Positions 40,210 through 42,465 of a DNA stretch of 42,465 bases are shown here, piece after piece. The notes below the pieces were generated by a model. It was not told where the DNA came from, ran no database searches, and was given only the letters and a program-made list of their open reading frames with translations. The position numbers and the translations under genes are program-made. Origin of the DNA: Candidatus Paralachnospira caecorum. GTDB taxonomy: Bacteria > Bacillota > Clostridia > Lachnospirales > Lachnospiraceae. The stretch's first letter is position 1. Every line of letters begins with the position of its first letter. Location of the stretch: assembly GCA_904379015.1 (NCBI GenBank), contig CAJFHG010000021.1, positions 1-42,465 of the forward strand. The letters run 5' to 3'.

Positions 40210-42070
40210 AACAAATAAAAGAAGCGGCACACTGAGGCGTCTGCTCTCCTACATCGTCCGCAATTCCAGATGGATGTTCGCGGTTGTCTGCATCGCGGTC
40301 GTTCTTTCCACCGCCGCCAGCGTTCTGGGTTCGATGCTCACCCAGGTGGTCATCGACGATTATATCACGCCCCTTCTGACAGCCGGAAATCCTGATTATT
40401 CCGGCCTGAGGAACGCCATTCTCGGCATGGGCTGCATTTACCTGATCGGCGTAATCTGCACGTTCCTGTACAACCGTCTCATGGTGACGATCTCCCAGGG
40501 CTGCCTGAAGCACATCCGAGATGACATGTTTTACCATATGCAGAGCCTTCCCATCTCCTATTTTGATACCCATACCCACGGAGATGTGATGAGCCATTAC
40601 ACCAATGATACGGATACGCTCCGCCAGTTCATCAGCAACGCCCTTGCCCAGCTCATTGCCTGCCTCATCACGGCGCTGGCTTCTTTCATTGTCATGATCT
40701 GCTACAGCCGGGCGCTTGCCCTGATCGTCATTGCCGTCACCGTGATCGACGTTTTCATCACCCTGATCGTTTCGAGGAAAAGCGTCCGCTGTTTCTCCGG
40801 ACAGCAGACATCCATGGCCGCCATGAACGGCTATATTGAAGAAATGCTGAACGGCCAGAAGGTGATCAAAATCTTCTGCCACGAAAAGCAGTCCAAAAAC
40901 GGCTTTCAGGAGAAAAACACGGCGCTGTTCGAGAGCTCCCGGTCAGCCAACACGCTTGCCAACCTGATCATGCCGGTGCTGGGACAGATCGGAAATCTGC
41001 TGACCGTTCTGATCGCGTTCATCGGGGGAATCCTGATCCTGAACGGAAGCACCGCGCTCACCGCCGGCATTGTCGTGGCATTCTTGTCTCTGTCAAAATC
41101 CTTTGCCAATCCGATCCAGCAGGTCGGACAGCAGATCAGCCTGATCACGATGGCAATGGCAGGCGCCAGGCGTATTTTTGCCCTTCTGGACGAAGAACCG
41201 GAATTTGACGAAGGGTATGTGACCCTCGTCAACGCCCGGAAAAACGCCGACGGCACGCTGACAGAGTGCCCGGAGCGGACCGGCCTGTTTGCCTGGAAGC
41301 ATCCCCATCATGACGGCACGCTGACCTACACGGAACTAAAGGGCGACATCCGGATGTTTGATGTGGATTTCGGCTATGTTCCCGACAAGATCGTTCTGCA
41401 CAACATCACCCTTTACGCGGAGCCCGGGCAGAAGCTGGCCTTCGTCGGCGCCACCGGCGCCGGGAAAACGACCATCACCAACCTGCTCAACCGTTTTTAT
41501 GATATCGCGGACGGGAAGATCCGCTACGACGGCATCAACATCAACAAGATCCGGAAAAGCGATCTGCGCCGTTCCATCGGCCTTGTCCTCCAGGATACGA
41601 GCCTGTTCACAGAAACTGTCCTGGAAAACATCCGGTACGGACGGCCGGACGCCACGGATGACGAGTGCATCGAAGCGGCAAAGCTGGCCGGCGCGGATTC
41701 CTTTATTTCCAATCTGCCCCACGGCTACCACACCGTTCTGATGAACGCAGGCGCGGCCCTGAGCCAGGGCCAGCGGCAGCTTCTGAACATTGCCCGCGCC
41801 GTGGCCGCCAATCCGCCCTGCATGGTGCTGGATGAAGCCACCTCCTCCATCGACACCAGAACCGAACGCATTGTGCAGGAGGGCATGGATGCCCTGATGA
41901 AGGGACGGACCTCCTTTGTGATCGCCCACCGGCTTTCCACCATCCGCAACTCCGATGTGATCATGGTCCTGGACCACGGACGAATCATCGAGCGGGGCTC
42001 CCACGAAAAACTGATTGAAGACAAGGGTGTCTATTATCAGCTCTATACCGGCGCCTTTGAACTGGAATAA
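40202..42070 (+). CDS. ABC exporter half, catalytic type
   Basis: A 622-aa fused ABC exporter, partner of the preceding one. Six membrane helices span about residues 15-320; the ATPase has Walker A GATGAGKTT (416-424), signature ALSQGQRQLLNIARAV, Walker B MVLDEATSSID (Asp544, catalytic Glu545) and switch IAHRLST. Between membrane and ATPase parts lies a longer insertion (residues about 340-375: ARKNADGTLTECPERTG). GGAGGG is 7 nt before the ATG at 40202. With the degenerate-site partner it should make one normal ATP site; drug export is the common role. Ends 6 nt before the IS66-like frame opens. Confidence 0.92.
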   Translation: MNKTNKRSGTLRRLLSYIVRNSRWMFAVVCIAVVLSTAASVLGSMLTQVVIDDYITPLLTAGNPDYSGLRNAILGMGCIYLIGVICTFLYNRLMVTISQGCLKHIRDDMFYHMQSLPISYFDTHTHGDVMSHYTNDTDTLRQFISNALAQLIACLITALASFIVMICYSRALALIVIAVTVIDVFITLIVSRKSVRCFSGQQTSMAAMNGYIEEMLNGQKVIKIFCHEKQSKNGFQEKNTALFESSRSANTLANLIMPVLGQIGNLLTVLIAFIGGILILNGSTALTAGIVVAFLSLSKSFANPIQQVGQQISLITMAMAGARRIFALLDEEPEFDEGYVTLVNARKNADGTLTECPERTGLFAWKHPHHDGTLTYTELKGDIRMFDVDFGYVPDKIVLHNITLYAEPGQKLAFVGATGAGKTTITNLLNRFYDIADGKIRYDGININKIRKSDLRRSIGLVLQDTSLFTETVLENIRYGRPDATDDECIEAAKLAGADSFISNLPHGYHTVLMNAGAALSQGQRQLLNIARAVAANPPCMVLDEATSSIDTRTERIVQEGMDALMKGRTSFVIAHRLSTIRNSDVIMVLDHGRIIERGSHEKLIEDKGVYYQLYTGAFELE

Positions 42071-42090
42071 AGCTGCCTGATGAAGCAGAA

Positions 42091-42465
42091 ATGGAACAGG
42101 ATCCGTCCCTGCTGGAAGAAGAAACTGTGATCAAGGAACATACCCGTAAAAAGAAGGCAACCCATGAGGACCTCTTCAAAAGCCTGAAGGTTGAAAAAGT
42201 AGTGATCCCTCTTCCGGAAGAAGACCAGATCTGTCCGGTCTGCGGCACGCAGATGGTCCTGATCAGCGAGGAGTATGTCCGCCGGGAACTGGAATTCATT
42301 CCTGCTACTTGTAAAGTGATCGAATACTACAGCCAGAGTTATGGTTGCCCATCCTGCAAAGAAGGACTCGGCGATACGGAAAAGCCTGTGATCATAAAGT
42401 CTCAGGTTCCGGCGGCTCTGGTTGGGAAAGGTCCTGCCTCAGCATCCACTGTTGCATGGACCATG
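42091..42465 (+). pseudogene. IS66-family transposase, N-terminal part missing, runs off the right edge
   Basis: The open frame encodes the zinc-binding front of an IS66 transposase (TnpC): VVIPLPEEDQICPVCGTQM, RRELEFIPATCKVIEYY, GCPSCKEGLG and VAWTM-type start of the central domain. The usual N-terminal helical domain is missing; reading backwards a stop lies just after the ABC gene end, and the first in-frame ATG is 42091. So the element begins abruptly 20 nt after the exporter stop, suggesting truncation or an insertion boundary; the rest is beyond the window. Confidence 0.75.

Noticed and set aside
1-42465. CRISPR array, tRNA or rRNA genes
   Set aside because: No regularly spaced identical repeats and no cloverleaf-like or rRNA-like sequence were found by reading.

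Overview
The window looks like chromosomal DNA of an anaerobic spore-forming Firmicute of the Clostridia, most likely a Lachnospiraceae member. Grounds are the content (spoVG, split glgC/glgD, DnaD- and DnaI-like loaders, YhaO/YhaN, SAM-I riboswitch before metK, YwmB, CBS-type pyrophosphatase), strong AGGAGG ribosome binding sites and a GC-rich coding style. This assignment is inferred from gene families; no rRNA or tRNA gene was seen.

Layout. 1-2.2 kb is an AT-rich accessory patch on the minus strand with small orphan genes (a short DUF4279-like protein, an unknown 146-aa protein, a DUF2691 protein) and decayed coding pieces. 2.2-4.2 kb holds a UmuC-like Y-family polymerase with its YolD-like partner. 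4.5-15.8 kb is a minus-strand housekeeping block: PrsA-like lipoprotein, mfd, pth, the trkA/trkH potassium system, spoVG, and glgD/glgC for glycogen. 16.0-19.0 kb is the only plus-strand pair of the middle section, yhaO/yhaN (SbcD/SbcC-like). 19.1-36.8 kb is again minus strand: prs, dnaI-like, dnaD-like, a dense DnaA-box cluster, murC, a broken queT, a shikimate-kinase-like gene, CBS-pyrophosphatase, a small membrane protein, ROK glucokinase, metK with SAM-I riboswitch, murA, and three envelope or unknown genes ending in ywmB. From 36.9 kb the plus strand carries a small serine recombinase, a TetR regulator and a two-gene ABC exporter, then an IS66 transposase fragment running off the right edge.

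How it works together. The middle links DNA repair (polymerase, Mfd, YhaO/YhaN), replication loading (DnaD/DnaI) and wall precursor synthesis (MurC, MurA). The DnaA-box cluster sits between murC and dnaD, so DnaA could couple initiator level to helicase-loader expression. The right end is an accessory drug-export module: regulator, operator-like repeats, then a roughly 300-nt structured leader with two back-to-back intrinsic terminators ahead of the exporter genes. One exporter half lacks about 60 residues around its last membrane helix.

Most notable non-coding signals: the DnaA boxes (22857-23091), the exporter leader (38348-38640), paired repeats flanking the tetR promoter region (37510-37535 and 37604-37629), and a family of intergenic hairpins with a compensatory base change (12976-13040, 30772-30836, and a core relative at 23154-23180).
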